Part shown: positions 1 through 9,149 of the stretch, one piece after another
Layout of the letters: each line of letters starts with the position of its first letter
How positions within the stretch are numbered: the first letter of the stretch is position 1
The notes under the pieces: model-generated
The model's input: only the letters and a program-made list of their open reading frames with translations
The model's database searches: none
What the model was told of the DNA's origin: nothing
Translations under genes and position numbers: made by a program
Origin: Verrucomicrobium sp. BvORR106
GTDB lineage: Bacteria > Verrucomicrobiota > Verrucomicrobiia > Verrucomicrobiales > Verrucomicrobiaceae
DNA length: 64,000 nucleotides
Direction of reading: 5' to 3'
Assembly (NCBI RefSeq): GCF_000739655.1
Contig: NZ_BATR01000066.1
Span: 1 to 64,000 of the forward strand

Positions 1-728
1 TGCTCGTGGAGCAGATGCGTCGTGAAGGGTTCGAGGTGGTTATTTCCCGCCCGATGGTCATCACGAAGCGCGTGGACGGCGTGCTTTGCGAGCCGTTTGA
101 AACCCTTTATGTGGAAGTGCCGGAAGATTACGTCGGCGGTGTGATGAAGTCCCTGGCCGAGCGTAAGGGCCGCATCGAGGACATGAAGACCCACGCCCAC
201 GGCAGCACCTTGGTGGCCACGGTGCCGACCCGCGGCCTGATCGGCTTCGAGTTCGAGCTCATGAACCTTTCCAGCGGTCACGGCATTCACAGCCACCTCT
301 TCAAAGAGTACGCACCGCACGCCGGCCCCATGCAGACCCGCAGCACCGGCACGCTGGTGAGCACGGAGTCCGGTGAGGCCACCACCTACGCGCTGGACAC
401 CATCCAGGTTCGTGGAAAGCTCTTCGTGGCTCCTGGCGACCAGATTTATGACGGCATGATCATCGGGGAAAACCCTCGTATGGACGACCTGCCGGTGAAC
501 CCGACCCGGTCCAAGCAGCTCACCAACTTCCGCGCTGCTGGCAACGACAAGAGCGCTGCCCTGCCTCCTCCGATCCGCTTCTCCCTGGAGCGCGCCATCG
601 AGTATGTCGCCCCGGATGAACTGGTGGAAGCCACCCCCAAGAGCATCCGCCTGCGCAAGCGCACGCTGGACTCCAACCTGCGCTCCCGCGAGAAGAAGAA
701 GCTCGAGGCCGAGATGGAAGCGGTGTAG
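1..728 (+). CDS. typA: TypA/BipA translational GTPase, C-terminal part (5' truncated)
   Basis: Ribosome-associated GTPase of the EF-G/LepA superfamily that acts on the 30S/50S particle and helps ribosome assembly and stress adaptation. Only the last ~240 of about 600 residues are present: the G domain and domain II lie before the window. The reading frame is open from base 3, and the GTG at 6 is an internal Val, not a start. The visible part begins with EQMRREGFEVV, the start of the EF-G domain III/V-like region, followed by PTRGLIGFEFELMNLSSG and the TypA-specific C-terminal domain (GENPRMDDLPVNPTRSKQL, then an Arg/Lys/Glu-rich tail). Family assignment is firm. The gene is followed by a strong intrinsic terminator and converges on the five-gene minus-strand operon that ends at 1582. 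Confidence 0.95.
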   Translation, partial: LVEQMRREGFEVVISRPMVITKRVDGVLCEPFETLYVEVPEDYVGGVMKSLAERKGRIEDMKTHAHGSTLVATVPTRGLIGFEFELMNLSSGHGIHSHLFKEYAPHAGPMQTRSTGTLVSTESGEATTYALDTIQVRGKLFVAPGDQIYDGMIIGENPRMDDLPVNPTRSKQLTNFRAAGNDKSAALPPPIRFSLERAIEYVAPDELVEATPKSIRLRKRTLDSNLRSREKKKLEAEMEAV

Positions 729-777
729 TGGGGAGAGGGAAAAGGGAAGAGGGGTAAGGGATAAGGTTTTGGTTTTA

Positions 778-816
778 AGCTCCAACTGGCCGGTGTCGGC
801 TGGTTGGGGCTTTTTC
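778..816 (+). terminator. Intrinsic terminator of typA
   Basis: A 15-bp stem (778-792 pairing with 797-811, three G-U wobbles, GTGT loop) is followed directly by TTTTTC. It sits 50 bases after the typA stop. Confidence 0.85.
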
Positions 817-911
817 TTTGGTTGGGAAAGGAGTTGGAGTGTTGGAGGGATGAGAGGCGGATGTTGGCGTCGGACAGGGTAGAAGAACCGTCGCGGCTCT
901 GAGACCTCAGT

Positions 912-983
912 GTTGGAGTGCCGACTTCAGTCGGCCGAAGTTTTTCCAGCGCGCCCTGAGCCGACTGAAGTCGGTACTCCAAC
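912..983. repeat. Inverted pair of 'cgacttcagtcgg' palindromic elements
   Basis: Arm 912-934 (GTTGGAGTGCCGACTTCAGT...) reappears inverted at 961-983, and each arm contains its own palindrome. A single arm of the same family lies at 35328-35351 after the zinc dehydrogenase gene. Confidence 0.8.
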
Positions 984-1184
984 CCCGGTGCGGTGCCGAG
1001 GGGCGTGTTATTGCCTTGATCCCTCCGCTGTGTTGCGGTCGGAATCAGCTTCACCGCTCAAAAGCCAATGCAATCAGGGAAAAAGGTAGTCTTGCTGTTA
1101 TGTCTTGGCGAGCCCCGGAGTCGCGATAGCGTATCCGCCGTGCCGACAGCAGGAATCACATTTCAGAAGGGCCGAAGGTCCGGC

Positions 1185-1380
1185 ATAATAGCAGCCTTGG
1201 GCAACGCCCAAGGAATAGATGACCAAACAACCTTTGAGGGCTGAAGGCCCGGCCTCATCAAACCTGCCCACGACGAGCCTCCCTGAATGACCCCGGGCCT
1301 ACAGCCCTCAACATCTAAAACCAACGCCAACCTTGGGCGTTGCCCAAGGCTGATATTAATCCGGGCTTTCAGCCCTCAGC
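1185..1380. repeat. Mirror-image copies of a 'ttgggcgttgcccaag / gggctttcagccc' element
   Basis: CCTTGGGCAACGCCCAAGG (1195-1213) and CCTTGGGCGTTGCCCAAGG (1331-1349) are palindromes, flanked by GAGGGCTGAAGGCCCGGC (1237-1254) and CCGGGCTTTCAGCCCTCAG (1362-1380). The same element, with GGGGCGTTGCCCCAGG in the middle, recurs at 42688-42800. This is a REP-like family. Confidence 0.75.
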
Positions 1381-1540
1381 TCGTTCGCAAAAAGGAGATC
1401 ATCGGCCTCGCCGCATTTTCCCTGATGGCATTCGCTCAAAAGCGGAATTCAACTCCTCCCCACTCGTGCCGAAGGGTTGATGTGCAGGGCATCATAACCT
1501 CCCGCAAGCCAGGAGCCCGTGCTCTATACAACTTCGGCCT

Positions 1541-1580
1541 CAACACCTTGACCACCGACGCACTGCCCACTGACGCACCG
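1541..1580 (-). repeat. Dispersed repeat family 1 (CAACACCTTGACCAC...GACGCACCG)
   Basis: Begins CAACACCTTGACCACCGACG and ends CTGACGCACCG. It is the reverse complement of the family core GTGCGTCAGTGGTCAAGG and lies just after the stop of the operon's last gene. Other copies: 9851, 11388, 23790, 26307, 27373, 35175, 40371. Confidence 0.85.
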
Positions 1581-1581
1581 G

Positions 1582-4425
1582 CTACTGATTCCTCTTCTGC
1601 TGCAGATTCCTTCCCTCATACCGCCAGAGGGTGAGCGTTGACTCCTCGTCCAGGGTGGCGAAGGTCCAGAGGTCGGCGCAGGGCATGACGGCGGTGACGC
1701 GTTTGGGGAGGTCAAACTGCCAGCGCTGGATGGTGCCGGTGTGGTTGGCGAGGACAATGGTGCCCTGGTTGCCGCTGATGACGTGCAGGGCGCCGTCGTT
1801 GGTGAAGGAGGTGGTGGCGGTGGGTTCGAGGTCGGACGCAACAAGCATGGCGTGGGGCTGGGAGCCGCCCAGCCAGAGGACGTGGGCTTCACTGCCGGTG
1901 GCGACGGCGACGCGGGGGCTGCTCCAGGCGGGGGCGGGCACGAGGGAGCGGACGGGGGCGTCGAAGGTGATTTCCTCGAAAGCGCGCTGGGCGGTGCCCA
2001 GAAGCGGCATGAGGATGATCCGGGGGCCAGCGGCGAGGATGACGTGGGTGGCGGTCACCACCATGGGCAGCGGGACGGTGGGCAGGGGCAGGTCGTCGAG
2101 GCCTTCCACGAGCCGGTCGATGGAGATGGTGCCTTGGGAGGAGAACTGGCTGAGCCGCCAACCCACACGGGTGAGGCGCAGGGCCCAGAGGGAGCCATTG
2201 GCATCATAGGCGGCGGCCCAGATGGGATCGGTGAGCCAGCCGGGGGTGCCGATCTCCACCAACTGGTCGCCTGCGACGACTGGGGGCAGGGCGTGCAGGT
2301 GGAGGAGTTGCGCGGTGGAGGGGGACTGGGGCAGGTGCACTAGGTATTTCCTCGTGTGACGTGCTGCCACCAGCAGGGGCGCATGAGCGGCGTGCCAGTC
2401 ATCCCCGGGCAGGTCCCATTCCAGTTGCCGGGCGGTGGCGGCCTCCCGGAAGCTGGCGTGCAGCCCAATGAGGCGGGGCAGCTTGGTGTCATAGGCCAGG
2501 ACGCAGAAGCTGTCTTGCACGGCGGCGGCCTGCACTACCTTGAGGCCAGGCGTCTTCCACGGCAGACGGGCGCTGAAGATGGTGGTGAGCTCGACCCGGC
2601 CGACGTGGGAGATTTTCGCAGTGGGCTGCGGCAGGGCGGGGCGGCGGGAGGATTGGTGCTCATCCAGGTGGCGGCGTCCATCGCGGGCCAGCAGGGTGTC
2701 GGCGGGGCTCAGGCACTGGAGCAGGCGCATGAGGGTGCTGCGTTGGCCATCGGGCACGGTGGGCAGGAGGCGGGCGATCTCACGACGTCCCAAGTCTTCA
2801 GCGCGGGCCTTGACCGTGCGGTCGGGGTAAGTGCGTTGGAGATTGCCATACACGCTCAGCATCTGCTGCATCTTGGAGGCGTCCGGATGGTGCGGCAGGG
2901 ATTCCAGAAGGCGGGTGGCCTCGTGGTGCTCCCCGGCGGCTCCGCGGAGTTCCAGCGCACGCTCGATGCAGTTCATGGCCAGGCGGCTGGTGGGCCAGGC
3001 GCCTTCCAGCAGCTTGAGCGCGCCATCGCGGTCTTGCAGTTCATTCAGGGTCAGGCTGGCGGCCTGGAGCAGGTCATCTGCCCGGACGAGCTCGGCGATC
3101 CAAGTACGGTAGGCTTCGCGCATCTTGTCCAGTTGCTGGAGCTCGCCGTAGAGGGCGGCCAGCTTGTCCCAGCGGCGTCCTTCTTCGTAGAGCTTCACGG
3201 CCTCGGCGATCTGCCCACCCAGCGCAAAGCATTCTGCAGCCTCCAGAGGGCGGTGCAGATGATCGCGGAAAATCACGGCGGCCTCGGCATGGTGACCGCC
3301 GTTTTTCAGCACGATGGCGGCGGTGCTGAGGTCTCCCAGGAGTTCGGCATAGATATAGGCGGCGCGGCGATGGCGGCCCAGCTGGACCTCTCGACTGGCC
3401 AGCTCCATGTACTGGCGGCGCAACTCCTGCTGCTGATGCTGGGAGACGTCCCAGGCATCGATGGCACGTCCGCCGCCCAAGCGGCCCAGATCAAAGTTGG
3501 GCGTGCGGGTGCCGAGCTTGGAGGAGGGTGGGGCGGTGCCACGGTGCATGCCGCTGCCGGTGAGCGGGAGGGCGTGTTTCAGGCCCTCGTCGGGATTGTT
3601 CTTCAGTTCATCCAGCAGGCGTTGCAGGGCGCGGTTCCGGTCCTGCCCCAAGCTGCGCTCTGGCCCGGCCAGCTTGTTGTTTACCCAGTCCTCCAGTCGG
3701 TTCCAGATGGTGCGCTTGCCGCCAGTATGGGGAAGACTCTGGACGAACTTCTGGGCCAGCCAGAGGAACGGTTTGGCGAAGAGACCGGCCCCCTTGGAGG
3801 GGGACTTCCCAGCGGATTTCCCGGGCGTATCCCCGTCGGGTGGGTTCTGAAACTCCGGCGCGGGATCGGAGCCGATCTCGCGTGAGTCTTCGCCAAACAG
3901 GTCTTCCAGCGGCGGGGCCTTCACCAGCACGGACTGGAGGCGCGGCAGCGGGCTGACGCCGGGGAGGGGAGTGGTCCATTCCTCGATCCTTTCAGGCGGG
4001 GGGATCAATAGCTCACCCAAGGTGTGCTCATCCCCAGCATCGAAGCCGACGGGCCCCAGCCCCGGGTGGAACACGAGTGCACCGGAGTAGGCGTTCACGG
4101 CGTCGGCCTCCGCGGGCGTGACGGCGGGCAGCAGCAGTGCCTCCGTCGGCACATAGAGGGCGCGGCCGATGCAGCAGAAGCCCAGAGCAGCGGGCCGTAC
4201 CTTCGGGACATCTCCCGGGGTGGGGATGACCAGCAGTCCGGCGGGTTCTCGGGACCGGATGGAGGCAGGCAGGACGAAAAGCCGGATGGCGGACTCATCC
4301 CGGAGCTGCCAGCGGGTGATTTCCGCGATCCAATGCTCGGCCTCCGCTCCTGGCAGGCACCAGGCGGTGGCGGGCGCGCCAGCAGGTGGGCGGGCGGGTT
4401 CGAGGTGGAGCGTACGGGGGATCAT
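1582..4425 (-). CDS. Ternary-system protein: N-terminal domain, alpha-solenoid and beta-propeller (947 aa)
   Basis: Last and largest gene of the MoxR operon. Residues ~1-175 form an alpha/beta domain that fits the so-called bpX domains of ternary systems (exact class not resolved). Residues ~180-330 are a Pro/Ser/Lys-rich linker. Residues ~330-560 are a run of amphipathic helical hairpins (AAYIYAELLGDLSTAAIVLK, EAAECFALGGQIAEAVKLYE, AASLTLNELQDRDGALKLLE) like the solenoids of IFT/coatomer-type proteins. Residues ~605-945 are beta-rich blades of a propeller. There is no signal peptide or membrane segment, so it should be cytoplasmic. The ATG at 4425 overlaps the TGA of the vWA gene (ATGA), which implies translational coupling. 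Role inferred: scaffold or target-recognition subunit acted on by the MoxR ATPase. Domain layout is read by eye. Confidence 0.75.
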   Translation of the reverse strand: MIPRTLHLEPARPPAGAPATAWCLPGAEAEHWIAEITRWQLRDESAIRLFVLPASIRSREPAGLLVIPTPGDVPKVRPAALGFCCIGRALYVPTEALLLPAVTPAEADAVNAYSGALVFHPGLGPVGFDAGDEHTLGELLIPPPERIEEWTTPLPGVSPLPRLQSVLVKAPPLEDLFGEDSREIGSDPAPEFQNPPDGDTPGKSAGKSPSKGAGLFAKPFLWLAQKFVQSLPHTGGKRTIWNRLEDWVNNKLAGPERSLGQDRNRALQRLLDELKNNPDEGLKHALPLTGSGMHRGTAPPSSKLGTRTPNFDLGRLGGGRAIDAWDVSQHQQQELRRQYMELASREVQLGRHRRAAYIYAELLGDLSTAAIVLKNGGHHAEAAVIFRDHLHRPLEAAECFALGGQIAEAVKLYEEGRRWDKLAALYGELQQLDKMREAYRTWIAELVRADDLLQAASLTLNELQDRDGALKLLEGAWPTSRLAMNCIERALELRGAAGEHHEATRLLESLPHHPDASKMQQMLSVYGNLQRTYPDRTVKARAEDLGRREIARLLPTVPDGQRSTLMRLLQCLSPADTLLARDGRRHLDEHQSSRRPALPQPTAKISHVGRVELTTIFSARLPWKTPGLKVVQAAAVQDSFCVLAYDTKLPRLIGLHASFREAATARQLEWDLPGDDWHAAHAPLLVAARHTRKYLVHLPQSPSTAQLLHLHALPPVVAGDQLVEIGTPGWLTDPIWAAAYDANGSLWALRLTRVGWRLSQFSSQGTISIDRLVEGLDDLPLPTVPLPMVVTATHVILAAGPRIILMPLLGTAQRAFEEITFDAPVRSLVPAPAWSSPRVAVATGSEAHVLWLGGSQPHAMLVASDLEPTATTSFTNDGALHVISGNQGTIVLANHTGTIQRWQFDLPKRVTAVMPCADLWTFATLDEESTLTLWRYEGRNLQQKRNQ

Positions 4426-7115
4426 GTGAGGGTCTCCGTGACGAAGCGCCGGATGTGGCGCTCGATGGCCTGGGCGTGCCCGGTCACTGGCCGGCCGCTT
4501 TCCATCGTGGCGGCGGGGCCTACGAGCAATCCGTCCGAGCTCCAGGCGGGCAGCATCATGTTGGCTGGGAGACCGATGCTGACCTCTGCCAGGGCGGGAT
4601 TGGACGCCTGTAGGTGGAGGATGCCACGTTCATCCAGAAAGGCGCGACTGCCGCCGGGCCATTCGGCGATGCGGACGGCGCAGTGGTGCCCGGTCGGCTC
4701 GGGCTCACCAAAGGTGCGCCAGTCCTGGACCACTGCGTCTGCCTTGTGCTCCAGGCGGAACCAGGTGTTCGACAACGTGACAATGGTGGTGCGGCCGCGG
4801 GAGGTGCGGAGGGCAATCTCCCCGCCAGGGGTGAGGCCGACGGCCTCGAACCGGGTGCGCATGGCGAACTGGGCGAACGCCGTCTTCTCCACATAGAAGA
4901 GCCACTGGCCCTGGTCGGGGACGTTGGAGCTGAGTTGACCCGTCTCCAGATCTCGGGTGAAGCAGGAGCCCTGCTGGGTCCTCATCCACACGTTCTGGCC
5001 ATCGGCACTGGCCTTGGCCGCATTGAGCCGGTGGGGGAAGGAGAGCCCTTCCATGTGATGGTTCCCGGAGGGGGAGATGATGACCCCGTTCGCGCCGACG
5101 CTCCACATGCCGAGCTGCCCCTTCCGGTGGAAGGTGAGGACGGGGCGGGTGACCTTGGTGGTGCCGAAGGCGGGCAGGCTGATGCCATTGCCCTGAACGA
5201 GGCAATGGTGGACGGTGTAGGGCTCACTATTGCCAGAGTAGAAGTGGCGTTCCCCCAAGTGGTGGAGGTTGGGTGGGAGATCCAGGCTGGGAAGTTCAGC
5301 TCCGCTGTTGAGGTGCATGGCCCGGAGACTGCGTGAGGTGAGGACTACCAGCCACTCGCTATCCACCCAGCAGGCGCGTGGGTGGGAGTCAGCCCCGCCC
5401 AGTACCCAGATCTTGGGGATGGGCGGCTCATCGCCAGAGGGGGCAGGAACCACCGCGACCTGGATCTGGGCGCGGTCCTGATCCCACGCGGCCGCCACCA
5501 GGTCTTTCTCGGGATTTTGGCGGAGGCGGAACTCCAGCATCTTCCCGCGCAGGGGCTCCATGGGTACGGGCCGGGCTCCCGTGAGGAAGTTGCGCATGTA
5601 CCAGATCTCGTGGCTCTGGGTGAGGCCAAAGCTCGTCTGGCGGCTGTCGTGCCGCAGGGTGAGCGCGGCCACGATGGGCGAGACCGGGGAAAGGAGGAAG
5701 GGGAGCTGCGCAGGGCCGAAGAGGGCTGGCCAGGAGCGCACGGCGCGCAGCCGGGAGCCGCTGCGGGCGCTCCCCGCGTCTGGGGTCAGGAGCTTTTCCA
5801 GCTTCAGCCGGGCTTGGTGCAGCAGCTTGATGCCCTGGCGGGAGTAGTGATGAAGCGCCAGCCGTCCCTCGGCATCCACGGTGACGATGTGGAGGGGGCA
5901 GCTGGCATCCAGATGGGCTGCCAACTCCTTCCGGAAGGCGGGATCACGCAGGGTGGCCTCGTGGATCACCAACACCATATCTTGGGCGTGATCGGGAGTC
6001 TCCGGCAGGTAGTCGGGGAGATTCGTCAGGGCCGCGGTGAGGTCGTAGGATGTCTCCAGGGCCTTGAGCTGGCTTTTCACGCCTTCGACGGAGTCCAGAT
6101 CCACCTTCTCCCAGTACACACCTTTGGCCCGCCAGGCCTCGGCGCTGGCGCCGGGCCGGGCTTTGAGCCGGAGGGCGAGGGCGGCGGAGAGCGCGAAGAC
6201 CCGGGCGGCACCCCAGAGGCGCAGACCGCTGTCCAGCACCAGGAGCTGGGTGCCGGGGGGGCGATGGGCCGGGGGCTCGGGCTGGAGGTAGAGGGCCTCA
6301 CCCAGGGCCAGCCGGGCGGCGAGCATGTCATCATCATGCGCCAGCTCTGAGAGAAGCAGCCGGTGGATGGGGCCACGATTGCTCAGATCCGAGACGCCGG
6401 AGGTGGCGCGCTCCTCCTTCAGCGACATCACTTGGGGCAGAGTCAGTGCCGCCATGATGTCCCGGGTGAGCACGGAGAGGCCGGAGGTTTCAGGATCCAG
6501 CGCCAGCGCCCGCATGAGGGCCTGGGGGGAGTAGCCTTCGGGCTTGGGGAGATCCGGCGCGGGCTCGACAAGGCTGTCCACGCCCGTCTCCAACTGCCTC
6601 CGCAGCGCCTCTGCGGAGGTCCGGCTGAGGGCCACGCGGATCCGCTCGCGGCTGACATACAGATTGTTCCGGCATTGCAGGCGGTCCTCCACACCGGGCC
6701 GCCAGTTCGTACGGATCACCTGGGCGATCGCGTCTCCGGCGGCGGGGAGCGGGTCTTCCATTTGGTGAAAGACGAGGTCCAGCATGACTTGCTTGGCCCC
6801 CGGGGTCTTGAGCAGATCGCGAGGCCAAAGGTTGGGGGCGGCTATCTCTGGGTAGAAGGGGATGGAGGGGCCATGGCAATCCTTGAGCATCGCCAATGCT
6901 GAAACGATGGCAGAGAGTGGCGGAGGAGAGTCGTGCTGATACCGCTCGCAGATGATGGCCAGCTCCTCCGCCATCACGACGGTGGTGTCGTCCTCCCAGA
7001 GGATGGCGCTGCCGTCCAGGTCCCAGTGCCAGTCCGCCTCCATGGGTGGGGTCAGCCAGGCGGCGGCGTTGGCCATCTCCCCGCTGAATCCGGTTTTGGA
7101 TGCCGCGGTGTTCAT
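4422..7115 (-). CDS. vWA domain / beta-propeller protein of MoxR ternary system (897 aa)
   Basis: vWA proteins are the usual partners of MoxR AAA+ ATPases and couple ATP-driven remodelling to a bound target. An N-terminal helical region is followed at residues 243-258 by DLSNRGPIHRLLLSEL, typical of ternary-system vWA proteins. The vWA core starts at ~residue 290 with LLVLDSGLRLWG, where the MIDAS motif DxSxS is replaced by DSGLR, so metal binding there is doubtful. From ~residue 480 to the end the protein is beta-rich with repeating G-x-W/H patterns (LGMWSVGANGVIISPSGNHH), read as a propeller. I take the ATG at 7115 because it overlaps the upstream stop as ATGA; an upstream in-frame start would add 18 unlikely residues inside the preceding gene. 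It overlaps the next gene the same way. Confidence 0.8.
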   Translation of the reverse strand: MNTAASKTGFSGEMANAAAWLTPPMEADWHWDLDGSAILWEDDTTVVMAEELAIICERYQHDSPPPLSAIVSALAMLKDCHGPSIPFYPEIAAPNLWPRDLLKTPGAKQVMLDLVFHQMEDPLPAAGDAIAQVIRTNWRPGVEDRLQCRNNLYVSRERIRVALSRTSAEALRRQLETGVDSLVEPAPDLPKPEGYSPQALMRALALDPETSGLSVLTRDIMAALTLPQVMSLKEERATSGVSDLSNRGPIHRLLLSELAHDDDMLAARLALGEALYLQPEPPAHRPPGTQLLVLDSGLRLWGAARVFALSAALALRLKARPGASAEAWRAKGVYWEKVDLDSVEGVKSQLKALETSYDLTAALTNLPDYLPETPDHAQDMVLVIHEATLRDPAFRKELAAHLDASCPLHIVTVDAEGRLALHHYSRQGIKLLHQARLKLEKLLTPDAGSARSGSRLRAVRSWPALFGPAQLPFLLSPVSPIVAALTLRHDSRQTSFGLTQSHEIWYMRNFLTGARPVPMEPLRGKMLEFRLRQNPEKDLVAAAWDQDRAQIQVAVVPAPSGDEPPIPKIWVLGGADSHPRACWVDSEWLVVLTSRSLRAMHLNSGAELPSLDLPPNLHHLGERHFYSGNSEPYTVHHCLVQGNGISLPAFGTTKVTRPVLTFHRKGQLGMWSVGANGVIISPSGNHHMEGLSFPHRLNAAKASADGQNVWMRTQQGSCFTRDLETGQLSSNVPDQGQWLFYVEKTAFAQFAMRTRFEAVGLTPGGEIALRTSRGRTTIVTLSNTWFRLEHKADAVVQDWRTFGEPEPTGHHCAVRIAEWPGGSRAFLDERGILHLQASNPALAEVSIGLPANMMLPAWSSDGLLVGPAATMESGRPVTGHAQAIERHIRRFVTETLT

Positions 7116-7885
7116 CGGTTCAGAGGGGCGCAGTTGACGCGGACGGTGCTGCGGCTGGCGGGGCGCCAATGGTCCGCGCTGATGCGGGCGTAGGTGCCGT
7201 CTTCATCGAAGAGGGCGGTCTCTCCCTCGGCCAGTCGCAGCCAGGTAGCCAAGGTGGCGGGTTGCAGGGCGGGGAAAGGGGCGTGCCCGCAGGGGATGGC
7301 GGCGGGTCCGTGGAAGTAGTAGCGCCGTCCGGGTAGCGGGGGCAGCGGTTCACCGAGGAGGAGCACCTGCCCCTGGGCTTCATTGAGGACGAAGCTGAGC
7401 CGCTCCAGCCGCAGGGCGGGGGCGGTGTGGGCGTATGCGTACCAGTCTGCGGCAGGCAGCATGAGCAGCGTGGCGGGGGTGGCGTGCGCAGCGGGAGCGG
7501 CGCTACGCTGGATCTCCAGCAAGGCGCGATTCCGCAGCTCTCCGGGGAAGGAGGCAGGCGGTGCCAGTGGCACGAGCAGCTCGGCGAGGGGACGCCAGGG
7601 GCCGTCCGGGAGTTTGCCCCAAGGGAGGGATTGATCGGCCTCGAAGAGCCAGCCGTCTGCGGCGGATGTGAAGCGGTTGTGCCAGGGCACGGCGGCACAG
7701 AGCGCCTGTTGGGATTCCGTGAGGGGGCCGCCCTTCACCCAGATCCAGGTGCCGGTGAGCCTTCCCTCCAAGCTGGAGAGTCGTCGCAGCGGGTCCAGCG
7801 CGGTGGCCAGTGGCACAGCCAGCCGGGCCACCCAGGCGGGGGCTGAGGTGGCGGCGGCGACAGGCGCTGAGGGCGACGCAGTCAT
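7112..7885 (-). CDS. Ternary-system accessory protein (bpX-like), 257 aa
   Basis: Unknown protein encoded between the MoxR ATPase and the vWA/propeller protein. An Ala-rich N-terminus is followed by short Trp-rich motifs (GTWIWVKGGPL, PAADWYAYAH) and aliphatic beta-strand-like segments (LERLSFVLNEAQGQVLLLG, GRRYYFHGPAAIPCG). It has no signal peptide and no catalytic motif I recognise. By position and size it fits the small bpX partners of MoxR-vWA-propeller systems, but the class is not certain from sequence alone. It starts 47 bases after the MoxR stop and its TGA overlaps the vWA gene start by four bases. Role inferred: adaptor between ATPase and vWA/propeller. Confidence 0.65.
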   Translation of the reverse strand: MTASPSAPVAAATSAPAWVARLAVPLATALDPLRRLSSLEGRLTGTWIWVKGGPLTESQQALCAAVPWHNRFTSAADGWLFEADQSLPWGKLPDGPWRPLAELLVPLAPPASFPGELRNRALLEIQRSAAPAAHATPATLLMLPAADWYAYAHTAPALRLERLSFVLNEAQGQVLLLGEPLPPLPGRRYYFHGPAAIPCGHAPFPALQPATLATWLRLAEGETALFDEDGTYARISADHWRPASRSTVRVNCAPLNR

Positions 7886-7932
7886 TTGACGGGGGGAGAA
7901 GGCGGAGGCGGTGAGGAAATCAGTCTCTGGGG

Positions 7933-9114
7933 TCAGACACTGGCCAGGGCTTCGGGTTCCTTGGTTTTCAACGCGCCCCAGAGTTGGTGGATGCGGGACT
8001 GGAGGAACTCCCGCTGATCAGTCCGTTGCACCCACTGGACGCTGCCTTCCAGAATGGCCAGGCGATCCCGCAGGTAGGCCTGGCTTGGCGCAGAGGCCCC
8101 TGGGTCCAGACGCCCTTCCAGCCACGCCAGACTGCGGGCCAGGGATTCTGCATCCGGCTGGCCGCTGGCGGAGGCGCGGGGGTGATCGGAGCCATCCGGG
8201 GCGGCGTCTCCCCGGCTGATGGATTCCTGGACGAGCGAGCGCAGCACCTCGATCTGCTCATCCCGATCCCATAGATAACGCAGGACCCAGAGGTCAGAAT
8301 GGCGGGCCTCCATGCGGCCACTGAGGAGGGCACTGGCGGCGACGAGGCGTTGCACCTTGACGGCGCGGCGATCTGAGAAGGCGATGCCTGCATGCCGGAT
8401 ACGGTGCACGAGGTCCACGTAGTCCTTCAGCACGGGCTGCAGGGAGACGCGGGAGGTGGCCTGCTGGATGAGGCGGATGTGCTCCGGGCCCAAGGAAGAC
8501 GTTTCCGGTGGGGTGGACTCCAGCCGCCAGCCGGCATCCAGCACCTCCATGAGGCGGTCTTCGGGCGCGGCATCACAGCGCACGCGTAGCAGGAATCGGT
8601 CAAACAGGGCGCGCAGGGCGTCTTCTTCCGGCAGGTGGTTGCTGGCACCCACGAACATGAGGGCCTGGACCTTGAGCCGCTCGCGCCCGCGATGCAGCAC
8701 GCGCTCATTCAGCACGGTAAGCAGGCTGTTGAGGATGGCGCTGTTGGCATTGAGGAGCTCATCCATGAAGACGAGGGAGGCCTCGCTGAGCATGCCCTCG
8801 GTATTGGTGACCAGATCGCCCTCCCGCAGACGGCGGATGTCAAAGGGGCCGAAGAGCTCGTTTGGCTCCGTGAACCGGGTGAGCAGGTAGGAGAAGGTGT
8901 CTCCCCGCAGCCGTTGGCCCAAGGCGTGTACGAGCGCGCTCTTGGCCGTGCCGGGAGGGCCCAGGATAAAGAGATTCTCCCCCGCGGCGAGGCAGACGCC
9001 CAGCAGGTCCACGACCTCATCTTTGGCGACAAATGACTGGCGGAGACCTTGCAAGACTTCCGTCTGGAGGCGGGCGGCGATGTGCGACGCGTCTGAAAAA
9101 TCAGGCGATGTCAT
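7933..9114 (-). CDS. MoxR-family AAA+ ATPase of ternary system (393 aa)
   Basis: AAA+ ATPase of the MoxR/RavA group, which forms hexamers and remodels or activates partner proteins bound through vWA domains. Residues 52-59 GPPGTAKS are Walker A. LVFMDE at 114-119 is Walker B, with the MoxR-typical LLNANSAILNSLLTVLNER helix after it. N159 in GASN is sensor 1 and FDRF at 171-174 carries the arginine finger. A C-terminal helical lid follows, with SDRR near 270 as a sensor-2-like segment. All ATPase residues are intact. It is second in the operon, 35 bases after the 218-aa gene and 47 before the 257-aa gene. Full length compared with RavA-type proteins minus their long C-terminal extension. Confidence 0.93.
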   Translation of the reverse strand: MTSPDFSDASHIAARLQTEVLQGLRQSFVAKDEVVDLLGVCLAAGENLFILGPPGTAKSALVHALGQRLRGDTFSYLLTRFTEPNELFGPFDIRRLREGDLVTNTEGMLSEASLVFMDELLNANSAILNSLLTVLNERVLHRGRERLKVQALMFVGASNHLPEEDALRALFDRFLLRVRCDAAPEDRLMEVLDAGWRLESTPPETSSLGPEHIRLIQQATSRVSLQPVLKDYVDLVHRIRHAGIAFSDRRAVKVQRLVAASALLSGRMEARHSDLWVLRYLWDRDEQIEVLRSLVQESISRGDAAPDGSDHPRASASGQPDAESLARSLAWLEGRLDPGASAPSQAYLRDRLAILEGSVQWVQRTDQREFLQSRIHQLWGALKTKEPEALASV

Positions 9115-9149
9115 GAAGTTAATGGCGGGTTTTCTACTTTCTTTTTAAT

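Larger units (their letters stand above)
817..1581. other. Gene-free repeat-rich intergenic region
   Basis: About 760 bases between the convergent typA and ternary-system operon. I see no convincing gene: the open frames have no family resemblance and run through repeats. It holds three kinds of repeat listed separately (912-983, 1185-1380, 1541-1580). Confidence 0.7.

Noticed and set aside
2356-3885. Long plus-strand open frame (509 aa) antisense to the solenoid/propeller gene
   Set aside because: High-GC codon-position shadow: Gly/Gln/Ala-rich, no family resemblance, fully inside a recognisable minus-strand gene.
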